DNA from: Halomonas urumqiensis
GTDB taxonomy: Bacteria > Pseudomonadota > Gammaproteobacteria > Pseudomonadales > Halomonadaceae
Assembly (NCBI RefSeq): GCF_003028575.1
Contig: NZ_PYUD01000001.1
Span: 372,001-436,000, forward strand
DNA: 64,000 bases
Reading direction: 5' to 3'
Position numbers and translations under genes: made by a program. Numbering within the stretch: the stretch's first letter is position 1; each line of letters opens with the position of its first letter. The notes beneath the pieces were generated by a model. That model had not been told where the DNA came from. It saw only the letters and a program-made list of their open reading frames with translations, and searched no databases. Below, one piece after another: positions 9,742-18,923 of this stretch.

Positions 9742-12027
9742 CTACACCCATCCTTCGCCGCGTTCGGCCAGGCGCTTCAACTGGTCGGCGCCAGCGCGGT
9801 AGGGCGCCGGCCACGCCGCTTCGCGATCGCCAAGCGCGGCCGCCACGTGCAGCGTCCAGTAGGGGTCGGCCAGGTGCGGACGCGCCAGGCAGACCAGGTC
9901 GGCGCGGCCCGCCATCAGGATCGAGTTGACGTGGTCAGCCTGGTAGATGTTGCCCACCGCCATTGTGGCCATGCCGGTTTCATTACGGATGCGGTCGGAG
10001 AATGGCGTCTGGAACATGCGGCCATACACCGGACGTGCCTGGGTCGAGGTCTGGCCCGCCGAGACATCGACGATGTCCACGTCGGCCGCCTTGAGGCGAT
10101 GGGCGATCTCGACGGCGTCGTCCGGGGTGATGCCTTCCTCGCCCACCCAGTCGTTGGCCGAGATGCGCACCGACAGCGGCTTGTGCGCGGGCCATGCGTC
10201 ACGCACCGCGCCAATCACTTCCAGCGGATAGCGCAGGCGGTTGTCCAGGCTTCCGCCGTACTCATCGTCACGGCGGTTGGTGAGCGGGGTGATGAACGAC
10301 GACAGCAGGTAACCGTGGGCGGCGTGCACCTCGAGCATGTCGAACCCGGCGCGGTCGGCCATGCGCGCAGCGTCGACGAAGGCGTCGCGCACCGCGTCCA
10401 TGTCGGCACGGTCCATGGCCTTCGGCACCTGGTTGCGCTCCGCCCAGGGCACCGCCGAGGCGGCCATGATCGGCCAGTTGCCTTCCGGCAGCGGGGCATC
10501 CATCTCCTCCCAGCCGAGCTGGGTCGAGCCCTTGGGGCCGGAGTGGCCAATCTGGGCGCACAGTTTGGCGGGGGTCTCGGCGTGCACGAAATCGCACAGG
10601 CGCTTCCAGGCCACCTCGTGGGCCGAGGAGTAGAAGCCGGGGCACCCAGGCGTGATGCGACCTTCGGGTGTCACGCAGGTCATCTCGGTGTAGACAAGCC
10701 CGGCACCGCCCTTGGCGCGTTCCGCGTAGTGAGCGAAGTGCCAGTCCGTGGGGCAGCCGTCGATGGCCTTGTACTGCGCCATGGGCGAGACCACCACACG
10801 ATTGGCCAGGGCCATGTCGCGCAGTTGGAAGGGCGCGAACATCGGCGGGCGGGTGCTGTCCGGGTTGCCGGCCTGGGCCTGGAACCAGCCTTCCGCGCTT
10901 GCAAGCCACTGGGGGTCGCGCAGGCGCAGGTTCTCGTGGCTGATACGCTGGGAACGGGTCAGCAGCGAATAGTTGAACTGCACCGGGTCGAGGTCCAGGT
11001 AGCGTTCCACCTGTTCGAACCACTCGGTGGAGTTGCGTGCCGCCGACTGCAGGCGCAGCACCTCGGTGCGGCGCTCCTCCTCGTAGCGGTCGAAGGCGGC
11101 GGGCAGGTCGGGTTCACTGTGCAGGTAGTCGGCAAGCGCGATGGCGCTTTCCAGGGCCAGCTTGGTGCCGGAGCCGATGGAGAAGTGCGCGGTGGCCGCG
11201 GCATCGCCCATCAGCACCACGTTGTCGAAACTCCAGCGTTCGCACAACACGCGGGGGAAGTTGATCCATGCCGAACCGCGAATATGGTTGGCGTTGCTCA
11301 TCAGCGAATGGCCGCCCAGGTGGCGCGCGAAGATGCGCTCGCACACCGCGATGGATTCCTGCTGGCTCATCTCGCCGAAGCCGAAGGCCTGCCAGGTCGC
11401 TTCGTTGCACTCGACGATGAAGGTCGCGGTGTCGTCATCGAACTGGTAGGCGTGGGCCCACACCCAGCCGTGCTCGGTCTTTTCGAAGATGAAGGTGAAG
11501 GCGTCATTGAAGGTCTGGTGGGTGCCAAGCCACACGAACTTGCAGGCACGCACATCGATGTCGGGCTTGAAGTGCTCGGCATGCCGAGTGCGGGTGCGCG
11601 AGTTGAGGCCATCGGCGGCCAGCACCATGTCGTACTCATGACGCAAGGAGTCGATCTGTGACTCGTCGAGCTCGCAGCCGAAGCGCAGCTCCACCCCCAG
11701 CTCCCGGGCCCGCTCCTGAAGCAGCACCAGCAGCTTGTGCCGGCCGATGCCGCAGAAGCCATGCCCGGTGGATACCGTCTTCACGCCCTGGTGAATCACC
11801 GCGATGTCGTCCCAGTAGGCGAAGTGCTCGCGGATGCGCTCGGCGCTGGGTGCGTCGTTGGCGGCCAGGTTGTCCAGCGTCTCGTCGGAAAGCACCACTC
11901 CCCAGCCAAAGGTGTCGTCGGGCTGGTTGCGCTCGATCACCACGATCTCGTGGGAGGGGTCATGGCGTTTCATGCTGATGGCGAAGTAGAGCCCCGCGGG
12001 CCCTCCACCCAGACAAGCGATTCTCAT
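9742..12027 (-). CDS. Fused FAD monooxygenase/old yellow enzyme: 2-aminobenzoyl-CoA monooxygenase/reductase or salicylyl-CoA 5-hydroxylase
   Basis: This 761-residue fusion protein acts on an aryl-CoA ester. Residues 1 to about 390 are a PHBH-type flavin monooxygenase: [11 protein letters not shown] near the N terminus, the DG motif [12 protein letters not shown], and the second FAD motif [14 protein letters not shown]. Residues of about 395-761 are an old-yellow-enzyme domain starting [20 protein letters not shown], with [11 protein letters not shown] and the [14 protein letters not shown] signature. This architecture is that of ACMR from Azoarcus evansii, which both hydroxylates and hydrogenates 2-aminobenzoyl-CoA; related proteins are annotated as salicylyl-CoA 5-hydroxylase. 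ATG 12027 follows GGAG with good spacing; a GTG at 12039 is less likely. It is the promoter-proximal gene of the leftward operon. Confidence 0.9.
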   Translation of the reverse strand: MRIACLGGGPAGLYFAISMKRHDPSHEIVVIERNQPDDTFGWGVVLSDETLDNLAANDAPSAERIREHFAYWDDIAVIHQGVKTVSTGHGFCGIGRHKLLVLLQERARELGVELRFGCELDESQIDSLRHEYDMVLAADGLNSRTRTRHAEHFKPDIDVRACKFVWLGTHQTFNDAFTFIFEKTEHGWVWAHAYQFDDDTATFIVECNEATWQAFGFGEMSQQESIAVCERIFARHLGGHSLMSNANHIRGSAWINFPRVLCERWSFDNVVLMGDAAATAHFSIGSGTKLALESAIALADYLHSEPDLPAAFDRYEEERRTEVLRLQSAARNSTEWFEQVERYLDLDPVQFNYSLLTRSQRISHENLRLRDPQWLASAEGWFQAQAGNPDSTRPPMFAPFQLRDMALANRVVVSPMAQYKAIDGCPTDWHFAHYAERAKGGAGLVYTEMTCVTPEGRITPGCPGFYSSAHEVAWKRLCDFVHAETPAKLCAQIGHSGPKGSTQLGWEEMDAPLPEGNWPIMAASAVPWAERNQVPKAMDRADMDAVRDAFVDAARMADRAGFDMLEVHAAHGYLLSSFITPLTNRRDDEYGGSLDNRLRYPLEVIGAVRDAWPAHKPLSVRISANDWVGEEGITPDDAVEIAHRLKAADVDIVDVSAGQTSTQARPVYGRMFQTPFSDRIRNETGMATMAVGNIYQADHVNSILMAGRADLVCLARPHLADPYWTLHVAAALGDREAAWPAPYRAGADQLKRLAERGEGWV

Positions 12028-12092
12028 TGTTTTCTCCACACTGGCGTGTTTCCAGACCGACCTGGCTCAAGTACGACGAGGCTGATGGCTGA

Positions 12093-12137
12093 GCCTTGCG
12101 TATAAAAGCCTTGAATATAAAAGCCCTGAATATGAAA
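12093..12137. repeat. Three tandem 15-bp repeats upstream of the aryl-CoA monooxygenase operon
   Basis: The plus-strand units are GCCTTGCGTATAAAA (12093-12107), GCCTTGAATATAAAA (12108-12122) and GCCCTGAATATGAAA (12123-12137). They lie between the long inverted repeat at 12163-12189 and the start codon at 12027, so they are in the promoter or leader region of the leftward operon. Three phased copies suggest an activator or repressor array, although 15 bp is not a whole number of helix turns. Confidence 0.65.
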
Positions 12138-12162
12138 GAGAGTAGGAAAGCGCCCGGGAAAA

Positions 12163-12189
12163 TTCAAGTATAAAAAGTTTAAGCTTGAA
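12163..12189. promoter_or_regulatory. Putative MarR-type operator, copy 1
   Basis: This is a 27-bp inverted repeat with arms TTCAAG and CTTGAA and an AT-rich core (TATAAAAAGTTTAAG). A near copy lies at 20108-20133. It is nested in a larger imperfect palindrome with outer arms AAGCGCCCGGGAA (about 12148-12160) and TTCCCGGCGCTT (about 12195-12206). It is positioned upstream of the aromatic operon that encodes the MarR protein. The operator role is inferred. Confidence 0.6.
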
Positions 12190-12262
12190 ATATATTCCCG
12201 GCGCTTGACTGGGTATATCATTATCTAATTGATTTGAAAGTTATAATCCAGGCCATGGGGTG

Positions 12263-13858
12263 TCAGTTGAGCTGCTGGATATCGATCCGGTTCCTGTGCT
12301 TTTCGGCACCAGAATCGGCCTGAGGCATCCATTCGCCCACGCTGCGCTTGAGGGCCGTGCCCTCCTCATCGGCCTGGGAGGCATCGCGCAAGTCCTTCAA
12401 CTTCGCCGCGGCGTCGGGTTGATCGCCGAATCGTTCGAAGCCCTGCATCACGGTATCGAAGCTGGCCAGGCCCCGCCGGTGGGTGTCGCCATAGCCTTTC
12501 ACCAGGCCCTGTGCCTTGATGACCTCGAGTGCCACGTTGGCATCGATATCCAGCGCCCGCTCCACCGTGGCGAGCCATGCCTCGATGCGACGCCGCTCCT
12601 CCACATAGCGCAGTGTCCCGCGGCGCCAGCGACGCAGGCTCGCCACCGAAAACAGCAACAGGAACCCACGCAAGCGCTGGGGGCTGATGCGCCGCCCTCG
12701 CTGGGTCAGCTTGGCCAGTGGCTTGCGCACCCACCCCGTGTTCATGATCCAGCGACCAAGCGGTGCCGGCAGGGTGTCACACACCTCCTCGACCCTGGGG
12801 TGCATGAACTCCGCCGTATAGACGATCTGGTCCGGCTTCGCCTTGACCTCTTCCCGGACCCGCTCCTGGCGGTCTCGGCGTATCTTCAGGTCGGCGACGC
12901 GAATGGTGTCCTCGTAGCTCATCCACAGCGCGAGATGGCGCGCCAGCTCCTGGCTTATCGGAATGCCATGCCGCTCGGCGGCCACTGTCTGCTCCTTGCG
13001 CGCCAGGGGCGACAGCAGGTCCAGGTACTCGCTGGCATAGGCGGTGTCCTGGTAGTCGATCAGGCGCCGCACCCCATCGCGGGCAAAGTCGGCGGCATCG
13101 GCCGGCAGCAATTCGTCGATCCGTTGTTCCAGGGCGTGCAGTTCCGTGGGGTGGGATAGATCGAGGCCGCTTTCGGTCTTGCCCTGGGCATCGTCGCGTG
13201 GGTCGGGTGAGGGGGTGGTGCTGGCGTGTTCAGTGCCGGCGGCGAAGGCGCGAAGGCTTGCCTCGACACCGATCCCCCCTTTGCGAATCGCCTCTTCGAA
13301 GGCCTCACGTGCGAAGGGCAGCGTTTCGCTACCCGCGAGGGCGCCGAAGAGCACCGCGCTGATCACGCTGCCTTGCTGGTGCGCCATGGCGTCCATGTCG
13401 AACTCGATGACCTGCCTGGCCTTGTCGTGCAGGGCCTGGCGGACGGGCTCGGGGTCGAGTATGCCATTGCCCATGGCGCTCTTTTCGGTGATGCCGTAGA
13501 CCCGGTGGCTGGAGGCGATCACGGTGGTGCGGTCGGGTGTCACCAGACCCCGCTCCAGGGCGCGGCCAGCTTCCATGAACTCGGCGGCAAGCACGATATC
13601 CACGTCACCCGGGGAGGGCATCAGGGCCAGTACCGGTGCCTGGCCGCTTCGCTGCGCCTCGGCTTCGGGGAACAGTTCGAGGTAGTAGATGGTCGCCCCG
13701 GTGCGCTGTGCGACCCCTGGCACGGAGGTGGCCTGTACGAGGTGGCCATTGGCCTCGGCAAGGCTCACCACCCAATCGGCAAGCACCCCCCCGCCCTGGC
13801 CGCCCATGGCCATGATGGCGATGGTGATGGGGCGTGGCGCAGGATTGAGTTCAGGCAT
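12263..13858 (-). CDS. iorB: 2-oxoacid (indolepyruvate-type) ferredoxin oxidoreductase, beta-family subunit
   Basis: This is a 531-residue protein of the extended IorB family. The N-terminal 200 residues are the gamma-type POR domain (ITIAIMAMGGQGGGVLADW), which in the complex helps bind CoA and transfer electrons. The remaining about 330 residues are an alpha-helical extension seen in the long IorB-like proteins. The start (ATG 13858) overlaps the iorA stop by 8 bases. With IorA it would oxidatively decarboxylate a 2-oxoacid to an acyl-CoA. The operon partners, a TRAP importer and a cyclase-type hydrolase, point to an imported aromatic 2-oxoacid rather than central indolepyruvate metabolism. 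Confidence 0.82.
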   Translation of the reverse strand: MPELNPAPRPITIAIMAMGGQGGGVLADWVVSLAEANGHLVQATSVPGVAQRTGATIYYLELFPEAEAQRSGQAPVLALMPSPGDVDIVLAAEFMEAGRALERGLVTPDRTTVIASSHRVYGITEKSAMGNGILDPEPVRQALHDKARQVIEFDMDAMAHQQGSVISAVLFGALAGSETLPFAREAFEEAIRKGGIGVEASLRAFAAGTEHASTTPSPDPRDDAQGKTESGLDLSHPTELHALEQRIDELLPADAADFARDGVRRLIDYQDTAYASEYLDLLSPLARKEQTVAAERHGIPISQELARHLALWMSYEDTIRVADLKIRRDRQERVREEVKAKPDQIVYTAEFMHPRVEEVCDTLPAPLGRWIMNTGWVRKPLAKLTQRGRRISPQRLRGFLLLFSVASLRRWRRGTLRYVEERRRIEAWLATVERALDIDANVALEVIKAQGLVKGYGDTHRRGLASFDTVMQGFERFGDQPDAAAKLKDLRDASQADEEGTALKRSVGEWMPQADSGAEKHRNRIDIQQLN

Positions 13859-16019
13859 GCTGGTCTCCCGTGAGCGGGGTGAAGGTGGAGGGCGGCAACT
13901 GCGCCAGGCGTTTCTCGCGCCATGCTTGTAGCCGGCTGATGACACCCTGGCGGATGCGTTCGAACAGGCGGTCGCGCCGATTGGGGTGGCTGATCACCCT
14001 GGCGCGGTAGAACGATGGGCAAAGCACCGCGGCGTGTGCGGCCTCGCCGCACAGCCCGCACCCCACGCAGGTGTTGTCGACCTGGGCGATGGGGTCCTCC
14101 CTGAGCGGGTCGGGGTTGTCGCGAATCGACAGCGACGGGCAGCCCGAGATGCGTATGCACGAGTGGTCGCCGGTACAGGTGTCGCTGTCGACCCCGAAGC
14201 GCACGCGCACGGTTCGCTTGCCCTCGGCGAGGGCCTGACGGACCTTCGGCTTTTCGCGGCGTTGCAGGTTAAGCATGCATTCCGACTGGGCGATGATCAC
14301 CTTGGGGCCGGTCTCCTCGGTGGTCAGCGCCTCGCTCAGGATGTCCTTCATGCGCTGCACGTCATAGGTGTCGTCGACCACCCGCAGCCACTTGACGCCG
14401 ACACCCTTGACGGCCTGTTCGATGGGGATGTTGGTGTGACGTATGGGGTTCTCGGCGCGCGACGAGGGGATATCCTGCCCGCCGGTGGCCGCCGAGTAGA
14501 AGTTGTCGACGATCAGTAGCACGCTGTCTTCGTTGTTGAAGACCGCATTGGCCACACCGCTGGTCAGGCCGTTGTGCCAGAAGCCGCCATCGCCCATCAC
14601 GCTGATCGCGCGGCGCCCCTGGGAGCCGTGAAACGCCGAGGCCGCCGAAGCGCCCAGGCCATAGCCCATGGTGGTGTTGCCGATGTTAAAGGGCGGCAGG
14701 ATCGAGAACAGGTGGCAGCCGATGTCGCAACTGACATGGTGTTGTCCCAGTTCCCGCTCGACCAGCTTCAGGGCGGTGAAGATCGGGCGCTCCGGGCAGC
14801 CGGTGCAGAACCCCGGCGGCCTGGGAGGAAGCTCGGGGGTGGCGGTTGGGCTTGCCATGGCCGCCGGTGCGTCGGCGCCTGCCAGCAGGTCGGGTGCCGC
14901 CTTGCCCATAAACGCGAGCAACCCGGCAAGCATGACCTGCCCGCTGTATTCGCCCGCCTTGGGCAGCACGTCCTTGCCATGCAGCCGCGCCTGGATATCG
15001 GCGCTGCGCAGGATGCTGGCCACGGCCTGCTCCAGGTAGTTGGGCTGGCCCTCCTCGATCATCAGCACCGCGCGCTTGTCGGCGCAGAAGGCCTCCAGCT
15101 CATCGTCGACCAGCGGGTAGGTAACGTTCATCACGTACAGCGGGATCAGGCTGTTGCCGTAGGTATCGGCAAGCCCGAGCCGCTCCAGCGAGCGCAGCAC
15201 GGTATTGTAGAGCCCGCCCTGCATGATCAGGCCGATGTCCGAGCGCTCCCCCGGGAAAAACTCGTTCAAGCCATGCTCGCGGATGTACTCGACGGCCGCG
15301 GGCCAGCGCGCGTTCACCTTCTCATGTTCGTGAGCGAAGCTCGCCGGGGGCAGCACGATGCGGCTGGTATCGCGCACCGGATTGGCGATCGCCTCGTCGA
15401 TGGAGAAGCGTGGTGGCCGGTTGTCGCGGGTCTGGAAACGGCCATGCACGTGGCAGGCGCGAATACGCAGTTCCAGCATCACCGGCGTGTTGCTGGCCTC
15501 GGAGAGCTCGAAGCCGTGTTCGACGGCTTCGACGATCGAGGGCAGGTTGGGGCGTGGGTCCAGAAGCCACACCTGGCTCTTCATGGCGAAGGCGTGCGTG
15601 CGCTCCTGCATGATGCTCGAACCATCGCCGTAGTCCTCGCCGACGATGATCAGGGTGCCGCCGGTCACGCCGCCCGAGGCGAGGTTGGCCAGGGCGTCCG
15701 AGGCCACATTGGTGCCCACCGTGGACTTCCAGGCCACCGCGCCGCGCAGGGGGTAGTTGACCGACGCCGACAGCATGGCGGCGGCGGCGGCTTCACTGGC
15801 GTTGTTCTCGAAGTGAACTCCCAGCTCCTCGAGGATCGGATGCGCATCATGCAGCACATCCATGAGGTGCGAGATCGGCGCACCCTGGTAGCCGCCGACA
15901 TAGGCGACTCCGGATTGCAGCAGCGCCTTGGTCACCGCCAGGATGCCTTCGCCCTGGAAGGTGTCGCCCTCGCCAAGGTGGAGTTTCCCGACTTCCGAGA
16001 CGAAAGTACGTTCAGCCAT
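13851..16019 (-). CDS. iorA: 2-oxoacid (indolepyruvate-type) ferredoxin oxidoreductase, alpha subunit
   Basis: This is the TPP-dependent large subunit (722 residues) of an IorAB-type enzyme. It has an N-terminal pyrimidine-binding POR domain (GGYQGAPISHLMD), a TPP-binding domain (MGDGGFWHNGLTSG followed by NAVFNNEDS) and a C-terminal ferredoxin-like region with two cysteine clusters: CTGDHSCIRISGC, then CVGCGLCGEAAHAAVLCP. It catalyses oxidative decarboxylation of a 2-oxoacid to a CoA thioester with ferredoxin as acceptor. It starts 21 bases after dctM, so it is co-transcribed with the TRAP transporter. Activity on arylpyruvates or arylglyoxylates is plausible; the sequence does not decide between them. 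Confidence 0.85.
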   Translation of the reverse strand: MAERTFVSEVGKLHLGEGDTFQGEGILAVTKALLQSGVAYVGGYQGAPISHLMDVLHDAHPILEELGVHFENNASEAAAAAMLSASVNYPLRGAVAWKSTVGTNVASDALANLASGGVTGGTLIIVGEDYGDGSSIMQERTHAFAMKSQVWLLDPRPNLPSIVEAVEHGFELSEASNTPVMLELRIRACHVHGRFQTRDNRPPRFSIDEAIANPVRDTSRIVLPPASFAHEHEKVNARWPAAVEYIREHGLNEFFPGERSDIGLIMQGGLYNTVLRSLERLGLADTYGNSLIPLYVMNVTYPLVDDELEAFCADKRAVLMIEEGQPNYLEQAVASILRSADIQARLHGKDVLPKAGEYSGQVMLAGLLAFMGKAAPDLLAGADAPAAMASPTATPELPPRPPGFCTGCPERPIFTALKLVERELGQHHVSCDIGCHLFSILPPFNIGNTTMGYGLGASAASAFHGSQGRRAISVMGDGGFWHNGLTSGVANAVFNNEDSVLLIVDNFYSAATGGQDIPSSRAENPIRHTNIPIEQAVKGVGVKWLRVVDDTYDVQRMKDILSEALTTEETGPKVIIAQSECMLNLQRREKPKVRQALAEGKRTVRVRFGVDSDTCTGDHSCIRISGCPSLSIRDNPDPLREDPIAQVDNTCVGCGLCGEAAHAAVLCPSFYRARVISHPNRRDRLFERIRQGVISRLQAWREKRLAQLPPSTFTPLTGDQHA

Positions 16020-16040
16020 GTTGTGTTGTCCTTGGGTTGT

Positions 16041-17357
16041 TCAGCGCATCAGGTTGGGCAGGCCGACCGCAAGCCACGGGATAGCCACCACCAGCGCCAG
16101 TATCAACAGCTGCAACAGCAGGAAGGGCAGCGCCGCCTGGTAGACCTGGGTGAGACGGATGCCTGGCGGTGCCACCCCCTGCATGACGATCAGCAGCAGG
16201 CCGAAGGGCGGCGTCAAGAAGCTGATCTCCATGGCGACCAGGAACAGCACGCCGATCCACACCGGGTCGATACCCAGCGTCGAGACGATCGGCATGAAGA
16301 ATGGCAGGGTGATCATGATCATGCTGATCTGGTCGGCGAAGCAGCCCAGTACCAGCAGCACCAGCAGCATGCCAAGCACCACCAGCAACGGCGTCAGGTC
16401 CCAGCCGGTAACCACCTGCAACAGCCCGCTGGTGGCGCCGGAAAAGGAGAGCAACTGCGAGAAGGTCGTCGAGGCCACCAGCACGAACAGGATCATCACC
16501 GAGACCTTGGCGGTCTCCATGAGCGCCTTGGCAAGCGATGCCAGTGAAAGGCACCGATAGCAGGCGGCGGCGATGGTGGCGGACACCGCCCCGAAGGCGG
16601 CCGATTCGGTGGGTTCCGCCCAGCCCGCCAGCAGGCTGCCGACCACCGCGAAGAAGATCCCGCTCAGCGGCAGCACGTAGACGCAGAAGGGGCGCCAGCG
16701 TTGCCACAGGGTCATGCCTTCCTCGCCACTGTCGGCGGGTGCCAGTGCCGGGTTATGCCAGCAGCGCAGCATCACGTAGAGCAGCACGGCAACGCCCATC
16801 AACAGGCCAGGGATGATGCCGCCGATCAGCAGCTCGCCAATCGAGATCCCCGCAAGGCTCCCCAGAGTGACGGCGAGTGCCGAGGGGGGAATCAGCATGG
16901 CAATACCACCCACGGCCATGATCGGCCCCATGGCGATGCTCGGGTGATAGCCGCGCTTGAGCATGTCCGGAAGCAGCGAGCTGCCCATCATGGCGGTATT
17001 GGCGATGCTCGAGCCCGAGAGCGTGGCGAACACGGTGCCGCCGAGCACCGAGACGATGCTCAGTCGACCCGGTACACGGCTGATCAGGCGCTCGATGGCG
17101 GTGATCGCCTTGTAGGCAAGGCCAGTATGGAACAGCACCTCGCCCATCAGCACGAACAGTGGGATCGGAATCAGCGAAAAGCTGGTGATGGCCTCGGCGC
17201 TGTTGCGCGCCATCTGCATCATGCCCATCTCGCCGCCCATGAACAGGAAGGCGCCCACCAGGTTGATGGCGATGAAGGCAAAGACCACCGGGATGCCAAG
17301 CGCCATCAGGGTGATCAAGCCTCCTACCAGAAGCAGTAATGCGGAATGCCATTCCAT
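16041..17357 (-). CDS. dctM: TRAP transporter large permease (DctM family)
   Basis: This is a 438-residue, highly hydrophobic protein with the pattern of 12 or so transmembrane segments of DctM subunits, including GSSIANTAMMGSSLLPDM and PPSALAVTLGSLAGIS. It drives secondary uptake, normally with sodium, together with DctQ and the binding protein. Its ATG overlaps the dctQ stop (ATGA). It is followed at 21 bases by iorA, so it presumably imports the substrate of that oxidoreductase, a 2-oxo or aromatic carboxylate. Confidence 0.88.
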   Translation of the reverse strand: MEWHSALLLLVGGLITLMALGIPVVFAFIAINLVGAFLFMGGEMGMMQMARNSAEAITSFSLIPIPLFVLMGEVLFHTGLAYKAITAIERLISRVPGRLSIVSVLGGTVFATLSGSSIANTAMMGSSLLPDMLKRGYHPSIAMGPIMAVGGIAMLIPPSALAVTLGSLAGISIGELLIGGIIPGLLMGVAVLLYVMLRCWHNPALAPADSGEEGMTLWQRWRPFCVYVLPLSGIFFAVVGSLLAGWAEPTESAAFGAVSATIAAACYRCLSLASLAKALMETAKVSVMILFVLVASTTFSQLLSFSGATSGLLQVVTGWDLTPLLVVLGMLLVLLVLGCFADQISMIMITLPFFMPIVSTLGIDPVWIGVLFLVAMEISFLTPPFGLLLIVMQGVAPPGIRLTQVYQAALPFLLLQLLILALVVAIPWLAVGLPNLMR

Positions 17358-17893
17358 CAGGCGTCACCCTTGTCCAGGAAACATCGTGCAGGAAACATCA
17401 GGCGCCAGAAGCGGCGCAGGAACTCGATGGTCAGCAAGGCGAAGCAGAACACCGGCAGAATGAAGGTCCACCACTCCGGGAACACGAAGGACTTGAAGAC
17501 CAGGGTGCCCTTGGCCAGGTAGTCCCCCGCCACGGCCAGCAGAAAGTGACCGAACAGCACGCAGATCACTGCACCGAAGAGATTGATCAGCATCTCCAGG
17601 CGCCGCCGATGGCGCTCCGGCAGGGCGTTCTGCAGCAGGTCGACCCTGACGTGGGCGCCCTGGTAGAGCACCCAGGGCGCGGCCAGGAAGGTCGCCGCGG
17701 CAATGGCGTATTCACTGCCTTCGATGGTGCCGTAGATGGAGCCAACCCCCAGGTTCCTGCTCAGCACATTGGCGGTGATGACCACGGATACCAACGCAAT
17801 GAGGATGCCTGCGGACAGGCCGCAGGCTTGCATCACGATGTGGTATCCCCTCTGGAGTGTCGTGGGGGCTGGTTTGGGTGTGGAAGCCGACAT
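17357..17893 (-). CDS. dctQ: TRAP transporter small permease (DctQ family)
   Basis: This is a small membrane protein of 178 residues with four hydrophobic segments, matching DctQ subunits that pair with DctM. The segment PWVLYQGAHVRVDLL is typical of the family. The start at 17893 lies 2 bases after the dctP stop and the stop overlaps the dctM start, so the three TRAP genes are coupled. A longer upstream frame is rejected because it would read through the end of dctP. Confidence 0.86.
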   Translation of the reverse strand: MSASTPKPAPTTLQRGYHIVMQACGLSAGILIALVSVVITANVLSRNLGVGSIYGTIEGSEYAIAAATFLAAPWVLYQGAHVRVDLLQNALPERHRRRLEMLINLFGAVICVLFGHFLLAVAGDYLAKGTLVFKSFVFPEWWTFILPVFCFALLTIEFLRRFWRLMFPARCFLDKGDA

Positions 17894-17895
17894 GA

Positions 17896-18873
17896 TCAAT
17901 CGCTGTCCAGAATGGCCTTCAGGCGCTCGGTATTCTCGGCATGCTCCTGGCTCAGCCGCTCCCACTGGACCTCATAGGCCATCTCGAGATAGCGCTCGCG
18001 TGCCTCACCCTCGAACTCGATGGCCTCGATGCCGGCGTCGGCCTGGCGCCTTGCCTCCTCGGCGTTGATCTGCTCGTTCTGATCGTTCAGCCCTTCGAGC
18101 CACACGGCCTTCTCGGTGAGGTATTCGCGCTGTTCGTCGGTCAGGCCTTCCCAGGTGTCCTGGTTGACCAGTACGCCCACTTCCACGTGGTAGAAGCCAG
18201 GGTCCAGGCGGTATTGGGTGTGTTCCTGCCAGCCCAGGTCGAAGATGCCCTGGATCGGCCAGCCATAGCCGTCGACCGTGCCGCGCTCCAGCGCCGTGTA
18301 GACCTCGCCGGGCGGTGTCTGGGCCGCTTCGCCGCCCATGGCCTCGACGAAGGCGCGATAGACGGGCGTGATGCGCATCCGCAGGCCATCGAGATCCGGT
18401 GTCTCGACGGGTTCGTTGAGATACAGATGGTAGCGGTTGCCATAGTTGGTATAGGCCAGGTAGTGCACGTTCATCTGCTCACGCCACATTTCCTGCAACT
18501 GCTCGAAGCGGCCGGTCTCGCGCAACTCCTCGGGGGAGTAGCGAGTCAGGTTCAGGGCATGGGCGGCGGGCAACTGGCTGGTATAGAAGGCCGAGGTGAC
18601 GAAGGCCATGTCGACCACGCCAGTACTCACGGCATTGCCGATCTGGAAGGGCGGCATGGTTTCCGGCCCGCCGAGGAAATTGAACTTCACCGGTGCGTCG
18701 GCGTCGCTCTCCACTTCATCGAGGAATTGCTCGAAGGTGTGCGGGATGGCGGTACCGGGGGTGAAAGCGCTGACGGTTCTCAGCGTCGCGGTGTCGGCAA
18801 CGGCTTGCGTTACCAGGCCAGCGGATACAAGCGCGGTACCTATTGCGGTTATCAGACGGGTATCGAGTTTCAA
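17896..18873 (-). CDS. dctP: TRAP transporter solute-binding protein (DctP family), probable TTG start
   Basis: This is the periplasmic binding protein of the TRAP system (325 residues). A TTG at 18873 is the likely start: a strong AAAGGAG lies 8 bases upstream, and translation from it gives a classical signal peptide (KLDTRLITAIGTALVSAG, probable cleavage after AVA). In-frame ATGs farther upstream (up to 18903) would add residues before the signal peptide and lie on the wrong side of the ribosome site. The mature protein has the DctP-fold pattern, including the segment LDGLRMRITPVYRAF, where family members bind the ligand carboxylate through a conserved Arg. Ligand inferred: an aromatic or 2-oxo carboxylate. 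Confidence 0.83.
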   Translation of the reverse strand: MKLDTRLITAIGTALVSAGLVTQAVADTATLRTVSAFTPGTAIPHTFEQFLDEVESDADAPVKFNFLGGPETMPPFQIGNAVSTGVVDMAFVTSAFYTSQLPAAHALNLTRYSPEELRETGRFEQLQEMWREQMNVHYLAYTNYGNRYHLYLNEPVETPDLDGLRMRITPVYRAFVEAMGGEAAQTPPGEVYTALERGTVDGYGWPIQGIFDLGWQEHTQYRLDPGFYHVEVGVLVNQDTWEGLTDEQREYLTEKAVWLEGLNDQNEQINAEEARRQADAGIEAIEFEGEARERYLEMAYEVQWERLSQEHAENTERLKAILDSD

Positions 18874-18923
18874 GATGAATACTCCTTTGTTGTTGTCCAT
18901 CAATGTTGTCCATCAATCGGTGT

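Noticed and set aside
9283..11661. A 792-codon open frame opposite the fused monooxygenase/reductase
   Set aside because: It mirrors a well-supported gene, has no ribosome site and has shadow-type composition.
14574..16547. A 657-codon open frame on the plus strand opposite iorA and dctM
   Set aside because: It is antisense to two genes with clear family motifs, has His/Gln/Arg-rich composition typical of GC-rich shadow frames, and shows no domain.
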